A DNA stretch of 64,000 bases from Noviherbaspirillum saxi (GCF_003591035.1 NZ_QYUO01000002.1:930001-994000), one strand, 5' to 3'; positions 18,400 through 26,684 are shown, numbered from the stretch's first letter. Made by a program: numbers and translations. Notes: generated by a model not told the origin, from the letters alone.

Positions 18400-18708
18400 A
18401 GCGGGGTCATAAGACGTAAGAAACCTGTGTGCTTTCTCAAGAAGAATGCCTGAAGCGACTTTGTCTAATTCAGCAGAGGACGGAAATAACGTGATCCCTG
18501 AATAATGCTCAAGATGAAGTGTAAGCGTCACCTTTTCGATCTTTAGATCCCAGTAGCGTTGGTCAATGCCATCAACCTGCTCACCCCATGAGCCGCTAAA
18601 TTCCCGTTGGAGGACGCTGGCGATTTCATCAAACAGCCCCCAGGCTGAGTCATCAGAAATTTGCAGTTCCAGACGCTCGGGAGTTTGAAGGAGTCGTATG
18701 TTGTTCAT
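18394..18708 (-). CDS. Cassette gene 2: hypothetical protein
   Basis: A 104-residue soluble protein starting MNNIRLLQTPERLELQISDD and containing DLKIEKVTLTLHLEHYSGITLF. I do not recognise it with confidence; the WDL-LTLH-EHYSGI pattern recalls small uncharacterised cassette or gamma-proteobacterial proteins. The start at 18708 was chosen because longer frames would cross the recombination point in attC3. The stop lies in attC2. Confidence 0.6.
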   Translation of the reverse strand: MNNIRLLQTPERLELQISDDSAWGLFDEIASVLQREFSGSWGEQVDGIDQRYWDLKIEKVTLTLHLEHYSGITLFPSSAELDKVASGILLEKAHRFLTSYDPAV

Positions 18709-18717
18709 AGCTAAGCT

Positions 18718-18774
18718 ACCTAACGTTTCGGATAACGGGCGCGAGATGCGCCCCGGTTCATGCACATGTTAGGC
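18718..18774 (-). other. attC site 3
   Basis: On the minus strand: R'' GCCTAAC, R' GTTAGGT, both canonical. The centre reads GGGGCGCATCTCGCGCCC, a strong hairpin. The stop codon of the gene at 18769 lies within R''. Confidence 0.85.
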
Positions 18775-19158
18775 ATCGCGTAGGTCGAGTCTTGTAATCT
18801 CAAAATCAACGATCCCGTCGCAAGGCACGCTACCGAAGTCAATGACGAAACCCTGTACTCTTACCAACCCTTCGGCGTGATCAATAACTTGGCCCCGCCC
18901 ACGATAGGAGTAGTTACCCGTCTTTTCAAGGTACTCAGATGAATGCGCTTCCTTCATCTCGCTCGGCCAGTCAGACAGAAATGCCGACCGTACATCGCCA
19001 TCAAGTGTCGAAAGACGATTAGAAATGATGTCGCCAGGTTTTACATTGCACAGATGGCAAAATGCCGTGGCTTCATCTTTCGCGCTTCGCAATAGAACGT
19101 CCGCACACTCGTCGCCGGGTGTGTATGGTCGAACATCGATGACTTTTAATGTGTCCAT
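18769..19158 (-). CDS. Cassette gene 3: hypothetical protein
   Basis: A 129-residue soluble protein (MDTLKVIDVRPYTPGDECAD...). It contains two Cys near HLCNVKPGDI and ends with an acidic strand-rich region (FVIDFGSVPCDGIVDFEITRLDL). No membrane segment, signal peptide or family match is evident. It sits precisely between attC4 (upstream) and attC3 (holding its stop), as an integron cassette gene should. Confidence 0.65.
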   Translation of the reverse strand: MDTLKVIDVRPYTPGDECADVLLRSAKDEATAFCHLCNVKPGDIISNRLSTLDGDVRSAFLSDWPSEMKEAHSSEYLEKTGNYSYRGRGQVIDHAEGLVRVQGFVIDFGSVPCDGIVDFEITRLDLRDA

Positions 19159-19162
19159 GTTT

Positions 19163-19219
19163 GCCTAACGTTCTGGACAACAGGCGGCGCAGCCGTCGAA
19201 GTTCATTGTCATGTTAAAC
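19163..19219 (-). other. attC site 4
   Basis: On the minus strand: R'' GTTTAAC, R' GTTAGGC, both canonical, with GACGGCTGCGCCGCC forming the centre of the hairpin. The stop codon of the DUF6572 gene (19214-19216) is inside R''. Confidence 0.85.
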
Positions 19220-19540
19220 ATTTGCAACCTCCCAGCGAAATGGCGCGCCGTAGTCTTTCGTAATCGTCCCAATCTTTTCAAATGATGCGACGGCCGCAGG
19301 AGGTAGGGTGAACCGCAGAATCAAATCGATCCTACACTTGCGACCAGCCGAGCCAGGATAGGCCGACGCCAGCTCGCCAGACTCGATGAAGCCAAGGTAG
19401 GCGTTCAATTTCTCTTGGAGCAGATAAAGATGGTCGCTCACGTTATCCCAATCCAGGGAATCGATAATCGTCAAGACCGTTTCGTCTGATGCTTTGTCGA
19501 CTCCTACGGCGTCAACCTCATTTGTTGCTTCTATAGCCAT
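19214..19540 (-). CDS. Cassette gene 4: DUF6572-like protein
   Basis: A 108-residue protein opening AIEATNEVDAVGVDKASDETVLTI and containing DHLYLLQEKLNAYLGFIESGEL. I recognise this as the DUF6572 pattern, small proteins of unknown function common in integron cassettes and polymorphic-toxin or immunity neighbourhoods. Its start is about 12 bp inside attC5 and its stop is in attC4, so the whole cassette is minimal. Confidence 0.65.
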   Translation of the reverse strand: MAIEATNEVDAVGVDKASDETVLTIIDSLDWDNVSDHLYLLQEKLNAYLGFIESGELASAYPGSAGRKCRIDLILRFTLPPAAVASFEKIGTITKDYGAPFRWEVANV

Positions 19541-19551
19541 CGCTTGTTGAT

Positions 19552-19606
19552 GTTTAACGTTCAGGTTGATCCACGCGGAGCGTGGGCATCAAATAGCATG
19601 TTGAAC
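19552..19606 (-). other. attC site 5, abutting the IS91-type element
   Basis: On the minus strand: R'' GTTCAAC, R' GTTAAAC, both canonical, with the hairpin CCCACGCTCCGCGTGG shared with attC2. On the plus strand it ends in GAAC, a tetranucleotide used as a target by IS91-family elements; sequence belonging to the mobile element appears to begin at once after it. Confidence 0.8.
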
Positions 19607-19711
19607 TAAACCGCTGCGCGGTGGCAAGACGCGCAACGAAGGATCGTGCTCGATGAGCAAGTCTCCTACGCTGGACTTGGGAATGTTCCCGGTTCATTCG
19701 AGGAGAGCATC

Positions 19712-20560
19712 ATGAGCCCGCTTCGTCAGCAAATGATCGCCGACATGCAATTGCGCGGTCTGGCCCAACGCACCCAGAAGACCTATCTGGCGGTGGTCGA
19801 GCAACTTGCCGACTACTACCATCAGTCGCCCGCGCACCTGACCCAGAACCAGATCCAGTGCTACCTGCTGCACCTGATCGAGGACCGCAAGCTGGCCTGG
19901 AGCAGCACCAACCAGGCTGCCTGCGCCTTGCGCTTCCTGTACCGCACCACGCTGCACCAGCCTGATACGTACTGCTGCATCCCGGCCCGCAAGAGCGCCG
20001 CCCAGCTCCCGGAGATCCTGTCGCCCAATGAAGTCGCTCGCCTGCTGGACGCCTGCCTGCTGCTCAAACACCGTGCCCTGCTGATGACGACGTACGCGGC
20101 AGGGCTACGGGTTTCAGAGACTTGTGCGCTGAAGGTAGACGACATCGACAGCGAACGCATGATGCTGCGTATCGAAGGCGGCAAGGGAGGCCGCGACCGC
20201 TATTCGCTCTTGTCACCCGCGTTGCTGGAAACGCTCCGCCAATACTGGCGGGCAGAGCGGCCACGGCACTGGCTGTTTGCCAAACGCAATGGCAGCGGCC
20301 CCATCGATGTCTCGCAGGCGCAGAAGGTGTTTTACCGCGCCAAACGACGCGCCGGCATCCACAAGGTGGGCGGCATTCACAGCCTGCGGCACGCGTTCGC
20401 CACCCACCTGCTGGAAGCCGGCGTCGACATCCACACCATCGGGCGCCTGATGGGTCATGACAAGATCACGACCACGGCACGCTATCTGCATCTGCGGCAG
20501 CAGCAGGCAAAGACCAACTCCCCCTTGGACCTGCTGTCGGCGCTGAAGAACAAGCAGTAG
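19712..20560 (+). CDS. Tyrosine recombinase of IS91-type element
   Basis: A 282-residue phage-integrase-family recombinase (start ATG after GAGGAGAGC; an upstream GTG at 19646 is less likely). A SAM-like N-terminal domain (RTQKTYLAVVEQLADYYHQSP) is followed by the catalytic domain. Catalytic residues are visible: Arg in YAAGLRVSE, Lys in GGKGGRDR, His-x2-Arg in GGIHSLRHAFATHLL, His in LMGHDKITTTARYLHL, the last containing the nucleophilic Tyr. It lacks the extra patch that marks integron integrases and so is not IntI. It is paired with the transposase, whose GTG start lies three bases after its stop. Confidence 0.88.
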   Translation: MSPLRQQMIADMQLRGLAQRTQKTYLAVVEQLADYYHQSPAHLTQNQIQCYLLHLIEDRKLAWSSTNQAACALRFLYRTTLHQPDTYCCIPARKSAAQLPEILSPNEVARLLDACLLLKHRALLMTTYAAGLRVSETCALKVDDIDSERMMLRIEGGKGGRDRYSLLSPALLETLRQYWRAERPRHWLFAKRNGSGPIDVSQAQKVFYRAKRRAGIHKVGGIHSLRHAFATHLLEAGVDIHTIGRLMGHDKITTTARYLHLRQQQAKTNSPLDLLSALKNKQ

Positions 20561-20563
20561 AAC

Positions 20564-21736
20564 GTGGCCGGCTGCGGCCGCACCGAACTGGCCGATATTT
20601 TCCGCCTGCACGGGCAAGGCTACCTTGCCACGCATGCGCTCGCCCGATCGCAAGCCAAGGCATGGCGTGCGATCGTCTCCTGCCGTACCCCGGCCCTGGG
20701 CGGGCATGTCGACCAATGCGCCGCCTGCGGCACGACCAGGCACGTCTATCATTCCTGCCGCAACCGCCACTGTCCGCGCTGCCAGACACGCGCCAAGGAA
20801 CAATGGATCGCGAACCGGCATCGCGAACTCCTGCCGGTGCCTTACACCCATCTGGTCTTTACCATCCCGCATGCGCTCAATGGCGTGGCCAGCCATCACT
20901 TCCGGGCAATCACCGACATCCTGTTCGCGTCGGCAGCCGCCACGTTGACCGCCTTCGGCGGCAACCCGCGCTGGCTGGGCGGCAAGCTCGCGTTCTCGCT
21001 GGTGCTGCATACCTGGTCGCAGAGCCTGATGCGGCACCTGCATGTGCATGCACTGGTTGCAAGTGGTGCATTGACGCCGGACGGGCAGTGGGTGAGCAGC
21101 CGTCGCGGCTTCCTGTTCCCGGTCAAGGCGCTGTCGAAGGTGTTTCGCGGGAAGTTCATTGATGCGCTTACCCAGGCGCGCGAGCAAGGGCGCTTGAACC
21201 AGGATGCCAACACCAGCGACGCGGCATGGCGGCAGTTGCTGCGCGAGTTACGCCGGCACGACTGGGTGGTGTACGCCAAGCAGCCGCTGGGCGGTCCGGC
21301 TCAAGTACTGGAGTACTTGGCGCGCTACACGCATCGGGTTGCCATCTCCCACGAGCGGCTGGTCAGCATGGCCAATGGCACCGTCGCCTTCCGGGTGCGC
21401 GACAACGCCAATCCGGGCAAGAAGCGCATAGAGCGCCTGCCGGCACAACAGTTCATCGGCCGCTTCCTGCTGCATGTACTGCCGTTGGGATTCAAGCGCA
21501 TCCGGCACTACGGCATTCTCGCCAGCGTTCACAAGCACAGGCAGCTGGCGCGATGCCGGCAGGCACTGGCAGCGCCCGAACCAGACGCCGCCATCATTGA
21601 AACAGTCGATGCGTTCTTGCGCAGGGTAACCGGACAGGCGCTGGCTTGCTGCCCGCATTGCGGACAGCCCGCAATGCGATTGATGGAAGTGGTCGCGCCC
21701 AGCCGGTGGCATGCTTGCTCGACAGGACCGCCATGA
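20564..21736 (+). CDS. IS91-family Y2 transposase
   Basis: A 390-residue HUH/Y2-type rolling-circle transposase. The N-terminal zinc-binding region is intact (CAACGTTRHVYHSCRNRHCPRCQ), followed by the HUH motif region HLHVHALVASGAL and the core RYTHRVAISHERL. The GTG start is tightly coupled to the recombinase. The C-terminus has a second Cys pattern (CCPHCG). Being full length with intact motifs, the element may be active. Confidence 0.9.
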   Translation: MAGCGRTELADIFRLHGQGYLATHALARSQAKAWRAIVSCRTPALGGHVDQCAACGTTRHVYHSCRNRHCPRCQTRAKEQWIANRHRELLPVPYTHLVFTIPHALNGVASHHFRAITDILFASAAATLTAFGGNPRWLGGKLAFSLVLHTWSQSLMRHLHVHALVASGALTPDGQWVSSRRGFLFPVKALSKVFRGKFIDALTQAREQGRLNQDANTSDAAWRQLLRELRRHDWVVYAKQPLGGPAQVLEYLARYTHRVAISHERLVSMANGTVAFRVRDNANPGKKRIERLPAQQFIGRFLLHVLPLGFKRIRHYGILASVHKHRQLARCRQALAAPEPDAAIIETVDAFLRRVTGQALACCPHCGQPAMRLMEVVAPSRWHACSTGPP

Positions 21737-21974
21737 ATGCTGCCCAAGAATTCCATCACCCCTTGGGATGGCAAGCGACGTTGCCAGGGCGGGGCTCGTC
21801 CGGTCCGGCAAAATCAAGGCACGATCAACACACGGCCGGAGGCCATCGACATCTGCCTGCTTGTCGGCAGATGTATCAAACAAGAGAAATGGTCGGCCGG
21901 CACCGGATTCCCTTGCCAAACCAACACCCGCCCGGCTTACAATCCCCCTAACCACCGCCGAAGTTGGCGGTTCA

Positions 21975-22058
21975 GTCCAACAGCGTTTATCTGCCGCTGC
22001 CGCGCCGCAGCCCTTGACTGACGCTGCTGGAGCGACAGATAAACTCTATTCGTTATAG
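21975..22058 (-). other. attC site 6 (84 bp)
   Basis: On the minus strand the site ends with R' GTTGGAC (21975-21981 on plus as GTCCAAC), fully canonical. It begins at 22052-22058 with CTATAAC, which only partly matches RYYYAAC. Inside, GTTTATCTGcCGCT (21985-21998) pairs with AGCGaCAGATAAAC (22031-22044) with a single mismatch. A stop codon (22053-22055) sits inside the R'' position as in the other five sites. It is longer than sites 1-5. Confidence 0.55.
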
Positions 22059-22211
22059 GCCTGTAGATTGGCCGCTGGAAGTGGCGGCTTTACGAACGAA
22101 TCCGGCCACTGAACCATCGAGCCTGTTCAGATCGACTCGCCACCACACCAGGGCGACGCCAATGGTTGCACCGGCGATGAGTGCCGTTTGGATGTAGACC
22201 GCTCCCTGCAA
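22053..22211 (-). CDS. Possible cassette gene 6: 52-residue membrane protein
   Basis: This short frame ends with a stop codon inside attC6 and encodes a hydrophobic stretch IQTALIAGATIGVALVWWRV. The only reasonable start in frame before the flanking repeat is TTG at 22211, without a clear ribosome site. Position relative to attC6 argues for a cassette gene; the missing good start argues against. Unknown function. Confidence 0.3.
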   Translation of the reverse strand: MQGAVYIQTALIAGATIGVALVWWRVDLNRLDGSVAGFVRKAATSSGQSTGL

Positions 22212-22545
22212 TTGTCCGTTTTCCCGAAACTTTCGAGTTTCAATTGTCGGAACCACACGACTGTTTTCGACAATTGAAACTCGAAAATTCTCGCGCACTA
22301 GACCATTGATTTATATAGGTGACCCAAATCCGACATTTACCGCAAAAAGCTGTAACGGTCACCAGTAATGCTTGTCCGCATTTGAAAAGGACAATTGAAA
22401 CTTGAAAATTTCATTCTTTTCGGAATGTTGACCTTCCTACAATACCGTTGGGGCTAGAAGTCCGGTGTCAGCACAAATGGCTGCTCTCGGTCATGTTTCG
22501 GCCGTTGTCCTACTTTAGGCATGTGCCCGTGATCGACCCAAAGCG
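22210..22545. repeat. 330-bp gene-flanking repeat, copy A
   Basis: A long direct repeat whose second copy is at 24414-24735. It is built on repeats of GACAATTGAAAC in both orientations. The strongest is a perfect 19-bp inverted pair, TTTCGAGTTTCAATTGTCG (22231-22249) and CGACAATTGAAACTCGAAA (22268-22286); a further GGACAATTGAAACTTGAAAA lies at 22389-22408. Shared 3' blocks include GGAATGTTGACC and CCGTTGGGGCTAGAAG. It lies 3' of the membrane hydrolase gene. No gene spans it. Confidence 0.75.
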
Positions 22546-22660
22546 GTAGTCTGAGCACTCGGAGTGGCAAGCTGACGCAGCTTTTCGGCTTCGTTCCGCA
22601 GAAGAATTAGCTCTGGAAGTTTTTGCAGCGCGAGGGTAAACAAGGAGACTGCCAGTCCTA

Positions 22661-24019
22661 TCAGGAGTGTATGTGATAAATTTGAATCGGATCAAGCCAC
22701 AGCCAAACTGCGAGGGCGGCGAGCAAAATCCAAGATACCACGCGGACTACCATCGACCCAGACGGCCGCTTGCCCAATGTTTGCTCGGGGCTGCTAACTG
22801 TAGCAAACAGTTCCGGCGATTCGATCCACTCGGCAACTGCCTTCATAACGACGGGATCGTTGTAGAGAAAGCTGTGACGTCCGAACTTGACCTGACTTGG
22901 TACTTTCTTTAGCGACCACTTTGGCCCAAGCCCGGGTGACTTCCTGACATGAATATCCAACAACCAATTAGGCCAAAAGGACTCTTCACCATAGCCGTAG
23001 CGATGAAGCCTGACTATGGGCCAGACAATCATCAACCCATGAAGCAATAAAGACAAAATGGCTATCCAAAAAAATCCCCACAATTGGAATTTGGCGATCC
23101 CGAAGCTTGAACGCATCAAGAATTCCACTACATTCGGGGTTTTCGCATAGAATAAATACATGCGTTTTAGAAGCACAGCGAAGCCGAGCAAGAAGGAAAT
23201 ATAGACGGCTGGCCGAATGGCGTAGGACAAGACGTCATGGATGAAATGGGCGAGTCCCCCAAAACCGCGCAGAATTCGCAAAAGCATGCGTGCTTCGTCA
23301 AGATCAACGGAAACGGCTAGTAGCCTGGTGTCCCGCACAAAGCGATAGGGCTCGCGCATGGAGACGTAAAGTCGTCGCTGCTTGGCCCGAACCTTTTTAA
23401 AGGCTACGGCTATCACCGCATGCAAAATGCTCTTCTTGAGGCGTAGTTTAATGGAGATGAACAGTATTCCAATGAACACGACGAGACATACAACCGTAAC
23501 TGCTGTCCCTACGCTAGAAGAAAAACGCCCATTCACATTCGCAATCTCATAAATGAAGGCAACTACTCCCAAAAAAAGAAGAGTGATTGCCCACAGCCAC
23601 ATTAGGTATAGGTTTCGACCTAGCTTGACGATTTCCTTGAACAACCGAATCGGTCCTCGTAAGTCTCGGCGCCGGGAGTGAATGAAGGGGGTGCCGAGTG
23701 TGATGACGCCGCTTAACGACTGTCGGACTGATTCGTCTTCACATGCATGAAGGACAATCGTTCCACCATGGCTGTGCGCGATGACGAAGTGCTTTGCAGC
23801 GGGATGCCGCTGATGCTGATCAAGCAAGCAATTGCCGATATTCTCCGATTCTTTCAGCCGCCCGATGTGTGTGTTGATGCCCGACCATTCCGGAGCCGTG
23901 ATGACACAGCCTGGGTAGCGGGCCTCCAGAAAGTCTCGAAGCTTTGAGCCGGGTTGAGTCCACGCGGCCTTCGGCCTGAAAGTGCCATGGATCAGCGTGA
24001 ATACATATGGCGGGTCCAT
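22661..24019 (-). CDS. Membrane-embedded alpha/beta hydrolase
   Basis: A 452-residue protein. It begins with an alpha/beta-hydrolase domain: oxyanion-type HGTF at 11-14 and nucleophile elbow AHSHGG with Ser83, then GTPF. About five predicted membrane helices follow (for example LYLMWLWAITLLFLGVVAFIYEI and LWGFFWIAILSLLLHGLMIVW), and a last helix at the C-terminus. ATG 24019 is preferred over an upstream TTG because AAGGGG lies seven bases before it. I know no characterised member of this layout; a membrane-acting lipase or esterase is plausible. It lies between two copies of the 330-bp repeat. Confidence 0.7.
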   Translation of the reverse strand: MDPPYVFTLIHGTFRPKAAWTQPGSKLRDFLEARYPGCVITAPEWSGINTHIGRLKESENIGNCLLDQHQRHPAAKHFVIAHSHGGTIVLHACEDESVRQSLSGVITLGTPFIHSRRRDLRGPIRLFKEIVKLGRNLYLMWLWAITLLFLGVVAFIYEIANVNGRFSSSVGTAVTVVCLVVFIGILFISIKLRLKKSILHAVIAVAFKKVRAKQRRLYVSMREPYRFVRDTRLLAVSVDLDEARMLLRILRGFGGLAHFIHDVLSYAIRPAVYISFLLGFAVLLKRMYLFYAKTPNVVEFLMRSSFGIAKFQLWGFFWIAILSLLLHGLMIVWPIVRLHRYGYGEESFWPNWLLDIHVRKSPGLGPKWSLKKVPSQVKFGRHSFLYNDPVVMKAVAEWIESPELFATVSSPEQTLGKRPSGSMVVRVVSWILLAALAVWLWLDPIQIYHIHS

Positions 24020-24413
24020 CCATCTGCCCCTTGGTGGCAACCGGCCTCATGGGCCAGGAAACGAGCGTGACGGCCTGCAAGGCTCGTCGACGACAGCGCG
24101 GCCAAGAATTTTCGAGCGAGATCTAAGCGAAGAAGTGGTACGCACATTCGACAAACTTGAACATATAGTAAGCGCCGGCGATGGATTTGGTCAAATTGCC
24201 AGACATGGTGTTGACGTCCTTGACTTCTCCAGCTTTACGCTCTAGCGCCCGCCGCCGCCTTGAAGCAAGTGGCCATCGAAGTCTGCTTTTGGCCGAACTC
24301 AGCAGCAGATTGACCGGTGGCCATCGGCTTCAATGGGTGACTTACCGAATCGATCGAAGCTGTCAATGGCATGGCGTCAAAAGCGATATTTGTCACCAAA
24401 AATTTTCAACATT
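24020..24413. other. Intergenic stretch upstream of membrane hydrolase
   Basis: A 394-bp stretch between the hydrolase start and repeat copy B. No convincing gene was found on either strand; short frames lack ribosome sites and family resemblance. It presumably holds the hydrolase promoter, which I could not place. Confidence 0.4.
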
Positions 24414-24735
24414 AATTGTCCATTTTCGACTTTCAATTGTCGGAACCAATAGTGCTTTCGACAATTGAAACGTGAAAAGTCTCGCGCTCTAGACCGTTGA
24501 TTTCTATAGGTGACGCAAATCCGACAATTACCGAAAGAAGGTGTAACGGTCATCAATATTCCTTTTCCGAATTTGAAATGGACAATTGAAACTTGAAAAG
24601 TCCATTCCTTTAGGAATGTTGACCGCTTATGGATACGGTTGGGGCTAGAAGCCGGGGTTAGCGTAATTGACCGCTCTTGGCTACGTTGCGGCCGTTGTCA
24701 AACGTTAGTGATATGCCCGTGTTCGACCCACAACT
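24414..24735. repeat. 330-bp gene-flanking repeat, copy B
   Basis: Direct copy of 22210-22545, clearly diverged but alignable along its length. The inverted core is TTTCAATTGTCG (24431-24442) with CGACAATTGAAA (24459-24470); GGACAATTGAAACTTGAAAA is at 24580-24599. It lies 48 bp from the 3' end of the kinase gene, the same side and orientation as copy A relative to the hydrolase gene. The GACAATTGAAA multiplicity recalls the repeated end motifs of IS21-type elements; no transposase is present. Confidence 0.75.
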
Positions 24736-24782
24736 GCCTGTCGCTTTGCTCCGAAGCGGACGTTCAACGTTCGTGTGCAGAC

Positions 24783-25880
24783 CTATAGCTCTCGAATTCG
24801 CTCCTCAATGCCAGATATTACAGCATGAGCCGTGGCCGGACGCAGCGATAGGTCCCGCGCGAGCACCTGTGCGAGTCGTTCCGCAATCTCGTTGGGCACG
24901 TCAGGTCTAAAACTGCGAATGTCGGGCGCGTCCTTATTTACCTTAGCTTCAAGAACCGCCAGGATCTCTCGAGTGTCATCAAACGGTATTACCTTTGAAA
25001 TCATCTCGAACAGGACAATGCCGAAACTGTATATATCTGCCTGAGGTGTTGGCGGCATTCCCACTATTAGTTCCGGCGCAAGGTAACCCGGGGTTCCCGC
25101 GAACTCCCTAGGAATAACGGTAATGACACGTTCTACTGCGCCTAGAATCTTTGCGATTCCGAAGTCGCTCAATGCGACGCGGCCTTCTGGATTCGACTCG
25201 AAGAGTACATTGCCAGGTTTCACATCGAGGTGAATCACACCACGCGAATGCGCATAGTCGAGCGCCTCGGCAATCTGTGAGGCTATAGAAAGGATGTCGC
25301 GTCCAGGCAACCTGTTATGGGTTCTCAGCCAATCTTGTAGGGAACCGCCCTGAAGATATTCAAGGATCGTGAAGGGATATCCTATGCGTAGACCTCGGTC
25401 CAGAGTTTGCACGATATTCCGATGTGTCAAAATTTCCGCGCTGCGTTGTTCTTGTTGGAAGAGTTCCCATGGTGGTGAGTTTGGCGTAAGTCCACGCCAG
25501 TACACCTTTGCCAGGACCGTGTGGCCGCCCGGATCCTCGGCCTTGTAGAGAGTGGCTCTTGTGCCTCCGAAAAAAGCCGACGAAACGCGGTATTTTTTAC
25601 CGGCAGCGCCGTCGAGAATTGTGCCCCGACCGACGACTGGGCTGGGAAATGCTTCAGTGGTCGAAGCGTCCGATGACACCATGTCTTCGCCCCCGTTTAG
25701 CGGGTTTACTAGTGCCTTTGGACGTTCACCGATAGAAGGAGGCCAAAACGAGATGCTCCGGCCCTGTGCAAAAGCCACAACGTAAATCACCGTGACGATG
25801 ACAGTCAGAATGACGATAGCAGCACTGATGACGATTGCGATTATTGATCCCGTTGACAGAAATTTAATCAGTTCGCTCAT
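24783..25880 (-). CDS. Membrane-anchored Ser/Thr protein kinase
   Basis: A 365-residue Hanks-type kinase. The N-terminal membrane helix (about 11-37) is followed by a linker and the kinase domain (about 97-365). Key residues: Lys125 in VLAKVYW, catalytic loop HLDVKPGN (Asp219, Lys221, Asn224), DFG 239-241, and APE 268-270 in GTPGYLAPE. The loop has HLD instead of the common HRD, as in some bacterial kinases, and the Gly-rich loop is atypical (FFGGTRATLYKAE). There is no sensor domain after the kinase. It faces the cytoplasm. The only neighbour on the same strand is the membrane hydrolase, so a signalling or defence pair is possible. Confidence 0.85.
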   Translation of the reverse strand: MSELIKFLSTGSIIAIVISAAIVILTVIVTVIYVVAFAQGRSISFWPPSIGERPKALVNPLNGGEDMVSSDASTTEAFPSPVVGRGTILDGAAGKKYRVSSAFFGGTRATLYKAEDPGGHTVLAKVYWRGLTPNSPPWELFQQEQRSAEILTHRNIVQTLDRGLRIGYPFTILEYLQGGSLQDWLRTHNRLPGRDILSIASQIAEALDYAHSRGVIHLDVKPGNVLFESNPEGRVALSDFGIAKILGAVERVITVIPREFAGTPGYLAPELIVGMPPTPQADIYSFGIVLFEMISKVIPFDDTREILAVLEAKVNKDAPDIRSFRPDVPNEIAERLAQVLARDLSLRPATAHAVISGIEERIREL

Positions 25881-26684
25881 CTGCGTTCTATGGCTTGCGT
25901 CTCTAAGATGCTCAACTTGTTATAAATTGCAGAACGCCTGATTAACTTGGAATCCGGTATTTAACGGCAACGGTAAACAGGCCCGTAGCCTTAGTGAATT
26001 GGCTATGCGTTGTTTCTTATATAAATATACACGATCAGCGGTGCCAGCAAACTAAGCAATGTAACAGGCGACAGGGGGGTGTTCAATCTATCGCTGAGGT
26101 AAACGGACCTACAGAAATTGTCTAATTTCAAGATTCTGCATGAATGGCAGGGAATGGCCGGCTATAGGCCTACACATGATATCGTTCAACGGCCGGTAAT
26201 CGTCATGAAACGGTCATCCATACATAATTGGCCAAGCACGGGTGCCGACTCCAAACTGGTCTTACAGGCAAGCCGAAAACCGACGGTCAACGTGGATGCA
26301 AGCAACCTACCAGGACGGACAGACGCAGATAATCTAGGCAGGGTCCGGTAGAGCCACCTGACGTCAGGTTATGGCTCGCTTCACATATAGGCTGCCTGAA
26401 AGCAGCTTCTAAAGGACCAAAACGTCGTTTCCGATAAAACCATGGAAAGGCGTATGTGGTGCCGCACAGCCGATAAAAACTTGTCCAGCTTCTAAGGAGA
26501 AAGCTCCTTCATGTCTGCGATGTACTTGTCGCCAGTTTGCCAGCCGAATATAAGCAACATGGCGCAGTACTATTGCAAATTGTCAATTCCCCACTGTGTA
26601 TTCGCGCTAATCTTAGTTCGATAAATAAGCCATCCGCCGTGCATACATCTCGATGACATGCCGTACTAACAGAGGAGCCACGGC
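25881..26684. other. 800-bp stretch without a convincing gene; cruciform at 26351-26377
   Basis: AT-rich sequence between the kinase and a plus-strand membrane protein. Short open frames (for example 26118-26351) lack ribosome sites and recognisable motifs. One structure stands out: the perfect palindrome CCTGACGTCAGG (26357-26368) flanked by GAGCCA and TGGCTC, which could extrude as a cruciform or bind a dimeric regulator. AAGGAG-aaag-CTCCTT occurs near 26500. Confidence 0.45.

Larger units (their letters stand above)
19607..21974 (+). mobile_element. IS91-family element (recombinase + Y2 transposase)
   Basis: This block carries a tyrosine recombinase gene and an IS91-type transposase gene three bases apart, the usual two-gene layout of this IS91 subgroup. 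The right end holds the hairpin ACCGCC-GAAGTT-GGCGGT (21954-21971) followed by TTC, consistent with an oriIS-type end beside a GTTC target. IS91 elements move by rolling-circle replication and leave no target duplication, so exact ends are inferred: left next to GAAC of attC5, right within a few bases of attC6. Confidence 0.7.

Noticed and set aside
19712..20560. Tyrosine recombinase as the integron integrase IntI
   Set aside because: It is coupled to an IS91-type transposase, lies on the strand facing away from the array, and lacks the extra segment that characterises IntI proteins.
22210..24735. Repeats as a CRISPR array
   Set aside because: Only two large copies 2.2 kb apart with genes between; no regular short repeats and spacers and no cas genes.
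26118..26351. 77-codon frame in the gene-free stretch
   Set aside because: No ribosome site, no hydrophobic or structural pattern, no family resemblance.
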